Shown here: piece by piece, positions 1 to 12,284 of the stretch
Layout of the letters: every line of letters begins with the position of its first letter
Position numbering within the stretch: the first letter of the stretch is position 1
Assembly: GCA_004369085.1 (NCBI GenBank)
Contig: ML210237.1
Span: 1 to 64,000 of the forward strand
Direction: 5' to 3'
Source of the DNA: Coprinopsis marcescibilis
Taxonomy: Eukaryota > Basidiomycota > Agaricomycetes > Agaricales > Psathyrellaceae
DNA: 64,000 bases
Program-made: the position numbers and the translations under genes
Notes under the pieces: model-generated
What the model was told of the DNA's origin: nothing
The model's database searches: none
Seen by the model: the letters and a program-made list of their open reading frames with translations, nothing else

Positions 1-135
1 TATTTACGGAAGTCCCCTCCTGAACCCATACCCCGTGAAATCCCATAACCTTGGGCTTCCCCCAACCGTTATGGGATAAGACGGTGTCGACTGTATAAGA
101 ATGTGGGCCCGGTAGAATGCAGTTGCAGCCGCCCG

Positions 136-782
136 ATGTCCTACTACAACGACAAGTTCGCCGCGTCATCCTCGACCCTCACCGTAGAGCCCCGCTCTTC
201 CCCAGTTCGCAGGCTACCCAGTCTACCAGCAGACAGACGGATATCCAGACCTCTGCCAACTCCAAAGGTCCCCCGTGCACTTGTCTGCAAACAGTGTCAG
301 GCCAACATTACCTCCAATAATGTCCTTCTACCTGTCTCGCGGGTCAGTGTTTTTTAAAACTGCTTTCCTGCATCTATCCCTGAGGGCCTGACCCTTTGCC
401 ACCTCCAGATCCCGCCAGACTCAAGGCCCACGTTCCGGGGCTTCTCAGGGAAAGCATCCCTCTTCACTGAAACGTATGTATCCTCTACCCCAGTTTAATA
501 CCTTCTAACTGATCGACTGCATCCAGTTACAATGTGAAGCTAGCGAAGCCCGGCGTACAGCTCATGGCCACTGGCGCACATACCATGTCAGAAATCACCT
601 GCGGTTCATGTCACATCTATCTTGGCTGGAAGATTCTCAAAGCACACGAAGCTTCGGAACGATGGAAAGAAGGATACTTTCTCCTGGAACTGGAGCATCT
701 ATTTGCGAAGAACGACGATGTTGCCCCGTTGAGTCTCAGACCTCGTAGTCGGCTGTCCTACGGTTCAACGGGCTCCGAATAA
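136..782 (+). CDS. Yippee/Moh1-family zinc-binding protein
   Basis: A 175-residue protein is read from three exons (136-342, 409-473, 527-782). The Yippee fold is recognisable from two CxxC zinc-ligand pairs, CKQC in exon 1 and CGSC in exon 3, and from the segments FRGFSGKASLFTETYNV and LGWKILKAHEASERWKEG, which match the family order and spacing. The N-terminal 55 or so residues are Ser/Pro/Arg-rich and look disordered. The ATG at 136 was chosen because it is the first in-frame ATG after an upstream stop near position 46; an extra 5' exon left of the window cannot be excluded. Yippee proteins are small conserved eukaryotic zinc proteins (yeast Moh1) whose biochemical role is not settled. The downstream neighbour is far away, so the context adds nothing. 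Confidence 0.85.
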
Positions 783-3182
783 GCCCTGGGACGACTGGAC
801 TAAGGCTTGCCTTCCGACCAGGCCGCCTGTCATCCCTGTCACACCCCAGATACGCCTTCCTATACCCTCCCAGTTTCGCTTATACTCTTCCGAAATCGCA
901 ATTGTAACAACAACACATCACTCCATAACTTATCGTTTCGTGTACTCAATGTTCAATGTATATTATAGCTTAGACAGATTACAATATTATGGATAATACC
1001 AGGAAGCCTCCTACAACCGTTCTCTGTGATATGATTCTCGATAGCAATACATATGCCACCAGGAGCCCTTTGGACGGTTAATCCTTCCGCCCGACAATTC
1101 CATGGGATTGCGACGCGTGGAGGTCCGGGCCCTGCGAGCAGTGGTACGAGGTCATCGCTTTACTTATCAAAAATTTAAATTCGTTTCAGGTTTCGACGTT
1201 TCAGCCAGGCATGCACCTTCGGGGCCAGCGAGATTGAATCTGAAGGAATAGTGTATATTAATCGGCGGGGAAACGATGGTATTTCGAACAGAATTCGATT
1301 CCTCGGCCCTCAGCCTTCAACGCCTTTCTGAGCGTCTGTCTGGGTCTGTCACATGCTTGTCATTCTCATTCGAAAAAAACGAGGGAGACAAAGTTTCTGT
1401 GAATTGTCGCCGCTCACTGGCGTTCTCGGTTGTGAACGGGCGGGCAGCTGACCAGGAGTTCGCACAGAGTGTCACATTAAACGCCGCATGTTATTGCGCA
1501 TGTTGTCTGCGAATACTGCACTGCGGCTCTGAGCCATAAGTACGGCACGTAAGGTTAAGTAAGAGGATAAATCCCTGTGAATGAGAATCAGAGCTGGGAT
1601 CTCAACTGAGGTAAACGAGAAAGTCATGGTGCGTACATATCGGGCAGCTTTCGGGAGAACTTCGTTGAATACGAACAAGAGACAATGCTCCTTTAGCGAC
1701 ACCGGCTCAGACTACGACCTTCGCCTGAGGTCAACCGATCCCATAAATTTCAACTATGCATCAGTCTGAGTTGTTGATGTAGTTGAAAGTGGAGTTGAGA
1801 GATACTAAAATAGCGCTCGGAGGCTGAGTGATGTATAGCAAACGGCACAGGAATAAGAAAGGAAGTGGAAGTGATTGAAGCTTCGGAATACCGAGGGAGC
1901 CATCGCTGGCTGTAGTCTGTACTGATGCAGTACATCTATGTCGGCCTCAGGCGTCAAAGTTAATCAGTGGATCCAGGTTTCGAAAGCCACATGCACCGGA
2001 CGTGTGGGCCTATCTTCACAGAGTCTCAAACCGACAAGTGATCCACAGGTACATACATAAGAGCAACCCATATTTCCGAGCGCTGGCTGTAGAAGATGAT
2101 CATTATGTACAATAGTCGAGGAAGTGACCCCCCTCAGTCCTTTACCCACCGCGATCTGATTGATTGAGAACGACTGATTGGATATCTGATTCTCCCCTCT
2201 GCCAGTTGACTTCTACATAACATCTTCATCTCCCGCTTGTTCTGATGACAATGAGTCGAGGGCTGAATAAACAAGTTGCCATCCATTTCTGCATGATGAT
2301 CAGAGTTGAACAACCACTGCGCAACAGTGTGCAACCCCAATAGTGAATTGGATCGCCAACGGCTGTCCAGCCTGAGGGATGGATTTATATCTGGAAGCAA
2401 ATTCTACAAACCTAGTCACCCCAAATCCAGATTTCACGGTTTGACCGGAAATTCCAATGTCTGCGGCGGGTGGTTGTACATACCGAGGCTTAACCTCTCT
2501 GGTAATAACCCAAAGGCAACAATAAATTTAAAGCCTGCAAGGACCTGCAGTGGGTAACTTGGGTGCGTTCCATCATACTATATCATCTGGGGCGGCCTTG
2601 ATACTTAGGAGCACAAAGTTACGTCACCGTAGACTTAGATCCTTTCTTTGCGCTTAATCAGTTCTCACCATTCGTGTAATGCCAGCCTTTTACTACTTTC
2701 CCCGTTTTCTGTCGAGTTCAGGCGCTTGGTGTATGTGACTCGGGCCGATATTAAGCGCCCTCAGGGGCGGCCCGACGAGTCCCACGGCCATTCAAAATGT
2801 CTTGGTTGTTCCTGGATGCTGGACCACCATCTACATACCATCGTCATACTTTCCGTGTCTACCCTTTATCCCGAAATGCCTGAAGCGCCCAAGCGCCGTA
2901 TATACAGGCTCTGGACCCGGTCCGCTTGGGAAGACACTGCGTGTAAAGACGCTGGACCATGGGCAAAACATACTGAGAGGGGATCGGGCGCTGAATCACG
3001 AGGCGAAGCACTGTCATGTCGAAGCTTCAATCCGCATTGTTTGTAATGGAGCTGATTCAGAATGCGAGAAGTCCTTGACACAACCGGCCCACTGTTCCTT
3101 GCTTTGGATGCCGGAGTATTTATTCTAGCTGGAGGGTCGTCAAGAGGTTATCACTGTACCACTCACTTCCGTGCAGGGCACT
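783..3182. other. Gene-poor stretch, no recognisable gene
   Basis: No family was recognised in 2.4 kb between the Yippee gene and the Fe-ADH gene. Open frames here are short (up to about 130 codons), overlap each other on both strands and have no recognisable domain or convincing chain of splice sites. I saw no terminal repeats, transposase motif or tRNA. The last few hundred bases presumably hold the Fe-ADH promoter; a TATA-like run lies near 2898. Confidence 0.5.
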
Positions 3183-4674
3183 ATGTCGAGCTTGGATGAC
3201 TCTCTGGCTACAGATCCTCTACATGGATTCTACGGCTGGACGGACACCCTCAAAGGGGTGTACTATGGACCAGGGTCTGTCAAGACTGCGATTCCAAAGC
3301 TCTTGAAGATTCTAAAGGTCAAGAAGGCGTTGATTGTCACGGGAAGGACGCTGAACGACAAGGTGAGTAGTCATGGCCTTTGGAGCTGGTTTGGCGCTTA
3401 TACAAACGTACAGACAGATGTTGTTCGAAGGGTTGAACAAATTCTCAAAGAAAACGACGCATACGGAGCGACTTTCTTCGAGATCGGGGAACACACACCC
3501 ATTGCAGGAATTCGGAACGGAATCAAAGCGTACAGGGAAAATGGATGCGATCATATCGTTGCAGTTGGCGGTGGATCTCCGGTCGACGGGTCTAAAGCAA
3601 TACTCTACAACATCCAACTGGAAGATGGTGGCGTTACTCCTCCTCAAATCGCCATTCCTACGACCCTGAGTGCTGCAGAATACAGCGTGAGATATCTGCA
3701 CTGCCATAATCTGCCCTCACTTACCCATACTCTAAAAGATTGGAGCTGGATTTACCAACGATGAGGGTCACAAGGTGGCTGTCTCCTCCCAAGAATTAGC
3801 CCCTGCAGGTATCATCCTCGATGCAGAGCTTACGCTCGCCACCCCCGAACGCCTATGGTATGTATTGTCTACAACTGTCGAGTCCCATCCTCAGTGCAAG
3901 ATGCACTTTTCTAGGTTGTCTACTGGGATCAGGTCATTGGACCATGCCGTCGGTAGGCTTCATGTTATTCTTCGCGACACAACATTTCAATTAAACCACA
4001 CAGAAAACCTTTACAGGCCATTGGTCACGATCCCTTCTAAAGCTTTGTGTTATGCAGCTCTTAAGGATCTCTTCAAGTATCTGCCCGAGTCAAAGAAGGA
4101 TCCGACGAACGTTGTGGTTAGACAGCGGCTGCAAGTAGCATCCTGGATGAGCTTGTTTCCAATGAAGCTCGAGCGATATAGCGCCTTGGGTATCTCCCAC
4201 TCTCTTGGCCACAAGCTTGGTGCCCGGTACCACATTCCTCACGGAATCACCTCTGTAAGCGGCGCACTTCTGCCGGTTGAATGGGACTGATCCTAGGATA
4301 CAGTGTCTAACTTTGGCCCCGACTGTCGCGATGAAGGCAGAAGTAGGCTCCAAGGACGACAAAGAATGGCTCGCAGATGCTCTGTTCTATCTGCGTGAAC
4401 CATCGACTGGCAGTCTAGAAGGAGATGTTCGACGACTTGCAACCCTTATCAACAAGTACGTTCCCAGTTTGCTCCTTGCCGAATTTCAATCAACTCATGT
4501 CCGATTAGCTTGGTTGTTGAACTCGGATTGCAAACGACACTCACTGAATACAAAGTCCCTCGGGATGAGCTGGAGTCGGTTGCAGAGGGTGCCCTTGGGA
4601 CGCAGAACCAGAACTACGAGGTGGCGAGAGTCGTACAACTTCTGGAATCGATATACACACGATTGGAGCTATGA
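3183..4674 (+). CDS. Iron-containing alcohol dehydrogenase family (maleylacetate reductase-like)
   Basis: Seven exons (3183-3362, 3414-3686, 3739-3857, 3915-3952, 4004-4254, 4304-4455, 4509-4674) give a 392-residue NAD(P)-dependent oxidoreductase. The N-terminal half carries the nucleotide-binding signature VAVGGGSPVDGSKAI, and the C-terminal half has the metal-site region with DHAVE followed by ISHSLGHKLGARYHIPHG, which supplies the conserved histidines of the family. Length fits the family (about 380-400). Within the superfamily it resembles maleylacetate reductases and the fungal alcohol dehydrogenases of group III, so aromatic-ring degradation is a possible role, but no ring-cleavage genes are adjacent and the substrate is not shown by sequence. 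The 38-base fourth exon is unusually small. The start ATG at 3183 is the first in frame. Confidence 0.85.
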
Positions 4675-4919
4675 ATGGATAATGTACCGTATTTATAATC
4701 AAATGAACGCGTCGCGTATTTGTTTCGGAAGGAGACCCGAGGTGTGTGTAAGAGGAGTCTAGACTGGGGTACTTAATGGCCAGAACCTGGTGAGAGATGG
4801 CGGTCTGAGATGCAATTCAAGTATCGCCATTCGAGAGATTTTTGAGGCCTACTTAAGGTTGGAGGACTCTGTCGTAACCGTTCCCATCGTCGACATCGCC
4901 CCAGCAGCGACCAGCGCCA

Positions 4920-6618
4920 ATGATCCGACCAGCTTGGCAGGTACCCGCGGGACACCAGCTCCCGTTCTACTCTATTCCCCGACCATCGTCTACATCTACC
5001 TCAATTCTGAACGTCTGCAAGCCTGTTTCTACGGTTGCCCATCAGAGAAGATTACGGCCCAACTATTGGCCCAGGCGGGCTCTGTTCTCAAACCGGAAAG
5101 CAGACGTGTCACTTGCTAGCCCAAGTGTCATATCATATTCCAGAGTTCCACCGACAATATCGCCCCTTTGTTCTTCCACAAGACTACGATTTCATCCTCG
5201 AGTCGGAATGTCGTCGTCGTCGACACAGCAACACTCGCCCGAGCGCAATGGTGCCAGGAAACGCCAGGTCGCCAATGGGCGATCTACAGCAGCAGCAGCC
5301 GTGACAAATGATCCCGACCACGACCACGACCACGACCACAACCACGCACACTCCCATTCACACTCTCATGGGGATCACTCGCATGCTCATGACGCTGAGC
5401 AGATCATTGCCGCCTTGAAGGGCTCCGGTACGCGCTGCCTTTTCATTCTACGTGGGACGCGTCGCATCCTAACACCGGATTGACAGGGGACAGAGGAAGT
5501 CAAATAACATTAGTTGGCTTATTCTCCAACATCGGATTGACGGCGACAAAGGGTCTGGCGGGATGGTATTTGCATTCTGCGTCACTACTGGCCGATGCAG
5601 GCCATTCTTTGAGTGGTACGTGTCCACAACACAGGAATCCACCGAATGCCGCTGCTTACCCTGGTTTGAACTATCATTAGACTTGCTGGGCGACTTTGTA
5701 ACCTTATTCTGTTGGCGACTATCCCGAAAGCCACCTTCGTCAAGATACCCCTACGGCTTTGCAAAATTCGAAACTTTGGGCACAACAACGATATCCATTC
5801 TGCTCATAGGTGGAGCCTTGGGCATTGGTTTCCATTCATACCACCTTTTGATGGTCGCACTGGCCGATTCAGCAGCACACCTTCCTCCCAGCACATTTCA
5901 AGAGATCCTTCAATATGTCACCTCGAACGCACCAATCCCCCACCTCGGCCATGGTCACTCACATGTACATTCCGTAGATCCCAACGCTGCGTGGTTCGCA
6001 GCCATCAGTGTCCTCGCGAAGGAATGGCTTTACCGGATAACAAAGGTCGTTGCCGACGAAGAGAAGAGCCCCGTACTTCTGGCGAATGCTATCCATCACA
6101 GAAGCGATGCCTATTCAAGCCTCGTCGCATTCTTTGCGATCCTCGGCACCTGGCTTTTCCCTGCTTTCCCACTGGATCCCATTGGTGGTGCGTCACTTGA
6201 GTCGTGTCATTTTGAACGGTTGATGCTGAACTTCGCGGATAATTCAGGTCTGGTCGTATCATTGGTTATTCTTCAGCAAGGATTTGCATTGTTGAAAGGA
6301 GCATGGGGAGATTTGACCGACGCGAGCGTGTCACCAAGAACACATGCTTCTATTGAGAGGTTACTACGTCCATTGATTAGCAAGGATGCCGCAGAAAACC
6401 CACTTTTGCGTGAAACTGCCATCCTCGAAATCAGCCACTTGCGGGCCCGCAGAGCTGGCTCGAGGATCTTCGTCGACCTGACTGCTGTCGTTCATGGCAA
6501 CCTTACTATGGACCAAGTTGAAGCACTGGACGCCTTGATCCAACACAAGGTCAAAAGTGAGAAGAAAGAGGTTGCCGAGGTCGCAGTGAAATTCCAACCT
6601 TTGCAAAGCAAGAATTAG
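4920..6618 (+). CDS. Cation diffusion facilitator metal transporter, probably mitochondrial
   Basis: Four exons (4920-5427, 5487-5615, 5681-6187, 6248-6618) encode 504 residues. The first 95 or so residues are rich in Arg, Ser and Pro with almost no acidic residues, as in a mitochondrial presequence. A His/Asp-rich stretch follows (roughly residues 130-160, repeated DH, SH and AH), then a CDF domain. Both metal-site motifs are visible: HSLSD in TM2 and HHRSD in TM5, each of the HxxxD type. A second histidine-rich loop, LGHGHSHVHS, lies between membrane segments, and the C-terminal cytoplasmic domain ends in a conserved beta-alpha region. The layout resembles yeast Mmt1/Mmt2, which move iron or other divalent metals across mitochondrial membranes; the metal is inferred. 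The ATG at 4920 was preferred over the internal ATG of MSSSST because only the former supplies the presequence. Confidence 0.85.
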
Positions 6619-6881
6619 GTTTTATACATGGCACGGGGATGGATTGAGGGTTGGTGGTATCATTTAAGATTATCTCATTAACTTACTATTCTGCTGGTGT
6701 ATCATAGGTTGTATCAAGATTGCAGTTTGAGTTTCTCGTCATTTAAGCTGAAAGACAGTTCTATTTACAAAGAGAGAACTACTGTTTGATTACAGAAAAA
6801 GGCCTTGCTTGTTTGATTACTTACTTGTGCATATACTAACTTCTATCATGTATGTATGTCTTACTCTCTGCATCTAATCGT

Positions 6882-9620
6882 TCACTGGAACAGAGAAACA
6901 GCGACGGTGCCCAACTTGCCGTCGCGGATGGCCTTTTAACAGACGTCAGGTTTCGACAACGTCAATGGATGTGCTGCACTTACCTCATAAATGGTAGAGA
7001 TGTTCTGGCCGATTGTAACTTCATCGTGGCCAATTCCATTGATAAACCCACCATGATTCTCGCTGCCATGCATGCGGACACCAAGGTTCGCCCGAACGAA
7101 GTGGTACATCACCTTGGTTTTACCGAGGAACTGTGCGGCGGGAGCGGGGCCACGCTTTCCCGATAAGAACTCTTTGCGGAGTTGCTCCTGAAGCGCAGCA
7201 GCCTTCGTCGCAACACGGGTTTGGAATTCAGTAATATGGGACATTGCGGCGCCCTTGTCGGAAGAATTGAGGGATGAGGCAGCGATGGAGGAAAGGAGGA
7301 GAGTGGAGGTCGATGAGGCAGCTGAGGTCATTCGGTCGGCATTGTCCATGGTGGTGGTCTTTTCCAGAGTCTGGAGCATGACATTCAAGATCTGTGAAGA
7401 CAAGGAGGCGTCCACGCCAGAGAAAGAGGAACCGAGTTCATCATTCACGATAGCCTCAAGACCCCGATCAAACTCTATCTGCATCGCGCGCAAGTCTAAA
7501 GCTTGACACAAGAGATAGAGATACGAGGCCATGAGCATCGTTAACACTTGAACAGCATTCAATGTCGACCGAGCGGAAATCAACGCCAAAGAGCTGGAGG
7601 GAATAATGTAAAAAGTCTGATCAATCAGGGCAGTGGAGGTCAAAACTTACTTTACAGCTTGGTTGTGCATTTCAGCAGACTGGATATGAGTGGAGACTGG
7701 GGCTGCGAGATGACCGAGCTCCGCCACATAAGCTGCTGTGGCAATGTCGACTCCCTTTCCGTGATAGTTCAGAGAGGGGTCCGAGGCGGCAAGGGATGGA
7801 GGGAGACCGTTGTTCATAGTTGGATTCGCAAGTTCGGTGCTCTGAGCAAACATGAGTTTTCCGATGTGGTGGAGGGCCAGACGGGTCTTCTCCATGGCGT
7901 TGGTGACAGCCATAGCTTGGAAATTACCGCCATGATGAATGTGTCCGGTGTCCCCGTCGATCAGCGGATTGTCGGTTGCTGTAAGAAACGTGAGCGGGAG
8001 CCAATGCTCGTAAAGCGACAGTGCATGCTTACTGGAATTGCACTCTAAAGTGACCGAGTTGAGCGCTGAAAGAATATCTTCGATCTGAGGACCCAGAAAT
8101 TGGGGAGAGGTTCGCAGGGGATACCGATCTTGTCGCAAACTATATCTATCTTCGGAGAGACTAACCTCCTCCTCGTGCATGTGGGCCAATTGGCTTCCCT
8201 GCAAAAGGTTCCAAATGTTCTGTGCGCACTCTACCTGTGATGAACTGTCAGAAAGCGCGACCAACTAACAGATACGCACAAACTAGCTTACCTGACCGGG
8301 ATGGGGACGTGCCACTGCGTGGATGAATGGTGCATAGGACCCACGGCTTCCCCTGAGTGCCTCGGTGCCCATAGCGGTACATACTTGGGACAGCAGAGTG
8401 AGCTGCATGGCATCGTGAATCGCAAGAGCGGCGACTGAAGCAGAAAAGGCAGTCCCATTTAGAATACCAAGGTGCTCTTTGGAAGCGAGGGAGAGAGGTT
8501 CGATGCCACTTTGAGACAAGGCTTCAGCAGAAGAAGTTACTTGTCGAGCTGAGAATGATGGGGCCCCGTGGAAGACTTTGATGGAGGGGTTTCCAACTGA
8601 TAAGAATGAAAGGATTAGTGAGTCTATTCCGTTATCATAATGAAGGCACAAACCAAGGGTTCCGGCGATATATGACAACGGAGATAAATCTTTTGGACAT
8701 TAGTGGCTGGAAAAGTTTGATTGGAACTTCAAGCTCACCTCCAGAAGCTGATATGCTGCTTCGAATGGGTACGACCGGTGTGATGTTGGCCATGAACACC
8801 TCTTTCATCTTCTCGAGGAGCTCCCAGCTTATAGGAAGCCATCAGTTTTGATGACAGTTAAAAGTAGAGCTAAAAGTAAGCTCACCGAACACCGGAGTGG
8901 CCACGAATAAGAGAGTTCATTCGGACCAGCATGGCGCCGCTTATCGAACCCAGAGTCAGCACCCTGGCAAAGCGCAATAGAAAGAGCCACGTACCGAACC
9001 CATGCTTCGGGCATGGCAGTCGAGCTGAGAGGGTCCAGTACGGGTAGGACCTCTACAGGTTTAGTGGTCGATGTAGGCAAGACACCAACATGTTGGTGCT
9101 GAAGCAGGGCATGACCGAGGAGCAGAGGCTTGTCCGTGCGAGTATCGGCTAGTTTGGGGAGTGTAAGTATGAAGGACAGTGTATCACAGACAATGAATAT
9201 CACACACCGCTCCCTCCAAAGCCAGTCGAGAGGCCATACACGCTGGTCCCGCTCTCAACCTTGTCTGAGATGACCTTTCGACTCTTCGAAATGCCATCCT
9301 TGACCTGGTTACAGTTATCCAGCTCAATGGCTGATCGGTAACGAGCAGCGGCAACAACGCCTGCAGTTGTAAGTGTATGGCCATCAACAATGACGGCCTG
9401 CCCATTCCTGGAAGCGCGTCGGTAAGAATGGAGGAACAACACAACATAAACGCAGAACTCACTTGAATCTGGCTATCTCGCGCTCTGACTGAATAAGTCG
9501 GCGCAACATAGTGTCCTCATCGGAGACAGCGTGCTCAAGCTTGAGCGGAGGAAGGGTTGGGTCTACAAGATCGCCTTTGGCACGTCTGAGAGTGGAGTCG
9601 CGCAACTCGTCAAGAACCAT
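6882..9620 (-). CDS. PAL: Phenylalanine ammonia-lyase
   Basis: Eleven exons (9620-9463, 9407-9208, 9148-8995, 8939-8886, 8827-8739, 8689-8654, 8596-8292, 8234-8033, 7978-7651, 7593-6984, 6932-6882) give 728 residues, the usual fungal length. The enzyme deaminates L-phenylalanine (often also tyrosine) to cinnamate. The Ala-Ser-Gly triad that cyclises into the MIO cofactor is seen in [17 protein letters not shown]; other landmarks are [45 protein letters not shown] and the C-terminal helical segment ending in TVAVSLFQ. The protein is presumably cytosolic, since no signal peptide is visible. All eleven exons join in frame without a stop. It lies tail to tail with the CDF transporter gene. A TATA-like run sits about 45 bases upstream of the ATG, which suits an inducible gene. 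No other phenylpropanoid gene is adjacent. Confidence 0.95.
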
Positions 9621-9662
9621 GATTGGGATTGAGCTGTGGTGTCCATAACGTATACGGTCTGC

Positions 9663-9672
9663 TTATTATATA
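9663..9672 (-). promoter_or_regulatory. TATA-like box upstream of PAL
   Basis: On the minus strand the sequence TATATAATAA ends 43 bases before the PAL start codon. Sequence, position and strand fit a TATA element; this is inference without transcript data. Confidence 0.4.
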
Positions 9673-10521
9673 GGTTAGGCACGGATGAGATCCGCTAACA
9701 GCCACTTGAAGGTCTCAGAATTTTGGGAACGGTGGTGGTGCGTAAAGGTTGGCATAACTATTGAGTAATAGCCCCTGATGGTCGTCTTCCTTACAAATTC
9801 TTTATCTCCGCTGTATAATTTAATTTCTTTTCACATTCTGATTTTGCTCAGTAGAAAGTCTGAATGACGAACGGGGATTGAGACCACATTTCAGGTCCAT
9901 GATTGGCTAATGGACGATGATCCATCTTATTATATACCGGCGTCTACAGCGAATAGAATAATCTTCGGGAAGCAATATGTTTTCTTTGACGACCATGCGG
10001 AAGATTACATAGTACCCATATAAAGAGTCCAAAATCTTTCGATAGGAAAGATAAAGGCTCTTTTGCAGGCTTAGTAGCCATGTGCTGGCCCCATATCGGT
10101 CGAATGACCATGTTGGGTTGGTTTAAATTCTCTTCCAAGCGCGCGACACAGGGTTAATCCCAGTGGAGACCATCTGGAATCTGGAAGCACCAAGCTTCGT
10201 CGCAACAAAGGCTCGGATCTTGCATGCAAAAAATGGGGACCTCTCGTCTCCATGATCCGGGAACCCTGGTTTGCATACGGCCAAATCATTACTTCATCAT
10301 GCAAAGATGGTCGTATTTCAGAAGTCCGCGAAAATAGCCCGGTCATAAATGACATCGTCGTTCCGTCGGCTGCCTAGAAGAACCAAGGTCGGAATAACGA
10401 AGACTTAGTCCCCACATATTCCTATCTCTGATGGAGGTTAAGAACACTGAGCAGAGTAATCTGCAGCACTATGAACGGGTCTAAGTCATTGGGCCTGAAA
10501 GCGACAGAAGCCTACCCACAT
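9673..10521. other. Intergenic region between PAL and the TCP11-family gene
   Basis: The side nearest PAL presumably holds its upstream regulatory sequence. The rest contains only short overlapping frames with no recognisable product and likely includes the 3' flank of the TCP11-family gene. Nothing else was recognised. Confidence 0.4.
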
Positions 10522-12284
10522 TTACACCGCCCCGCTTGGAACGTTCCAAACAGTTGCACCCCACTGCATGCATTCGAGTATTCCGATAAAGAGCTCATAG
10601 TTAGCGTCGACCAAGACCGGATCTTCAAAGCCCCTGATAACGAAGGAAGAAGGAGAAACTTCTGATACGCCGAAGCGCGGTGCGCTCGCTGTGTCTTCGT
10701 CTGGGACGATGACCCGAGGCCGTGGAACTGTCTTGTCGTTAGTATGTGCGCGACCAGTTTTCATGACGTTGGGGATTTGTTCGATTCGATTGAAGCTCGG
10801 AAGGTCAAACTTTGCGACAAGTTGCTTCCCGAGCCCAACAAGTAGCCGGCGTCGGAGCAGAATGAACACCGGATCGTCGGGGCGCAACGTTCGATCAACC
10901 GCTCTCCTGACGCTCTCTTCTTCCCCGGTGTCAATAGTCTTGGTCGAAGATGCAAGGCGTCGTGCATGAACAACTTCGTCTGCAAGATTGATCAATTTGG
11001 TGGCCTCGTCCGGCCTCTCCTTCCCCGTCTCCTCTGCTTCAATTTCCAACTTCAAGAGGGTCCAAATACGCGTGGTGAACGTTGCGCTAGGTGATCCATG
11101 GGAGTTGGCCGCGGCTGCAGAGTAACCTGCCAGAATTCGAAGAGCTGCTGCAATGGCAATTGCTTGTACGTAGTTTTGCAAGAAAAAGAGCCTTCGAGAA
11201 CTGAAAAAGAACTGTGGCGGTAATTCGTTCATTTCCATTCCCCTTTGTTCATGTTGAGAGTTGGGCTGGGAATTTTGGTCCTCGGGGGGATGGGACATTA
11301 GCGACGGTTTGGTGCAAGACACGGCTGAATCTGACCCCAAAGCCAACATCAGCCGCGCAGTCCAACGCCTTTCACGCGCGCAGGGTCCAAAGGAGTCCTT
11401 TTCAGATTCGGGTAACATTGAAACCCAGTGATCCCAAACTTCCCAAAGTACCTGCTCGCCCGAGCCATCCTCCCGGCCTGTCCAAATCTTCAGAACAAGC
11501 TCTCTTTCTCTGTCTTTCGCTTGGCGAAACACAAGGGTTTTAATCTGCTCTTCGGACATAGAGCCCAGTAATATCGTGTTCAGGTCGGACTTCATGATTG
11601 GGGCAAGGCGAATTATATTTCGAAAGGTGTCCACGAGCAAGAGTGCTAGTCGCGACCGTGCAGAGTCCGATGATTGATGATCATTGGTTGGGGGATCATA
11701 CCACGCGTCCAATTTGCGATATTGCTCGTTTATGAGCTCATCACGGACCGGGGCGCATCTTCGCCTCAAAGCTAGCAGCAGCTCTTGCATGAATACGAGA
11801 GTCGATTGCAAAGGGGAAGACGTTGGGGCAAGTGGAGAGCGCAGAGTCAAGATAACCCTATGTCCTGGAGGAAACAGAGGATTCAAGACATCATAGATGT
11901 CTTGGTATATCTGTTGCAAGCGAGGAAGTTGAACCGCAGGAGAGGGGTTGGACAATGATTCCGCAGCCTGTGGCAAGCATTCTTGAGAGCTGGTAATCGC
12001 ATTCAAACAGTCGGAATGCGTACCTCGTCCCAGAATGCCTTGTGAGCCACCTCTTTGACGCGTTCAAGAAGTGGTTTAGCCTTGTCTTGACCTTCTCCGG
12101 AGTTCATCTGGGAATGTAACAGCATCGACAGCAGCGATTTTCCAGGTGGCACGACATGGTCTGGATGTGTCGCAAGCAAATGCAAAAAGTAGGCCTGATT
12201 CAGAGCTTCGACGAGCTCGAGAGGCAGTCCCAGCTGTGTGGCATCGTGGACCAGGACGGATGGAGGGGACGACTTGGAGGACAT
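10522..12284 (-). CDS. TCP11/Sok1-family protein
   Basis: Two exons (12284-12024 and 11967-10522) encode 568 residues. The protein shows the helical TCP11 fold: a central segment containing RRRCAPVRDELINEQYRKLD, which matches the conserved Cys-Ala-Pro-x-Arg-Asp-Glu core of the family, followed by long alpha-helical stretches. Known relatives are yeast Sok1, placed genetically alongside PKA signalling, and mammalian TCP11; no catalytic activity is known for the family. A Gln/Ser/Pro-rich linker (about residues 300-330) is probably disordered. The acceptor at 11968 was chosen because it joins both frames in phase 0 and gives a 56-base intron; a closer AG would give a 34-base intron and the wrong phase. 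The start ATG lies only 71 bases from the divergent methyltransferase gene. Confidence 0.8.

Noticed and set aside
2648..3128. Open frames of 108-132 codons before the Fe-ADH gene
   Set aside because: They overlap in different frames, show no recognisable domain, and do not splice sensibly into the dehydrogenase; most likely chance frames in the upstream region.
5616..5680. Read-through form of the CDF transporter that keeps this stretch as coding
   Set aside because: A longer frame runs through here, but removing this 65-base GT..AG intron joins HSLS to DLLGDF and restores the HxxxD metal site.
6882..9620. Possible secondary-metabolite or phenylpropanoid cluster around PAL and the P450
   Set aside because: The two genes are 44 kb apart, with housekeeping genes between them and no synthase or ligase nearby.
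10691..11896. Plus-strand frames across the TCP11-family gene
   Set aside because: They are shadows of the minus-strand coding sequence and have no recognisable product.
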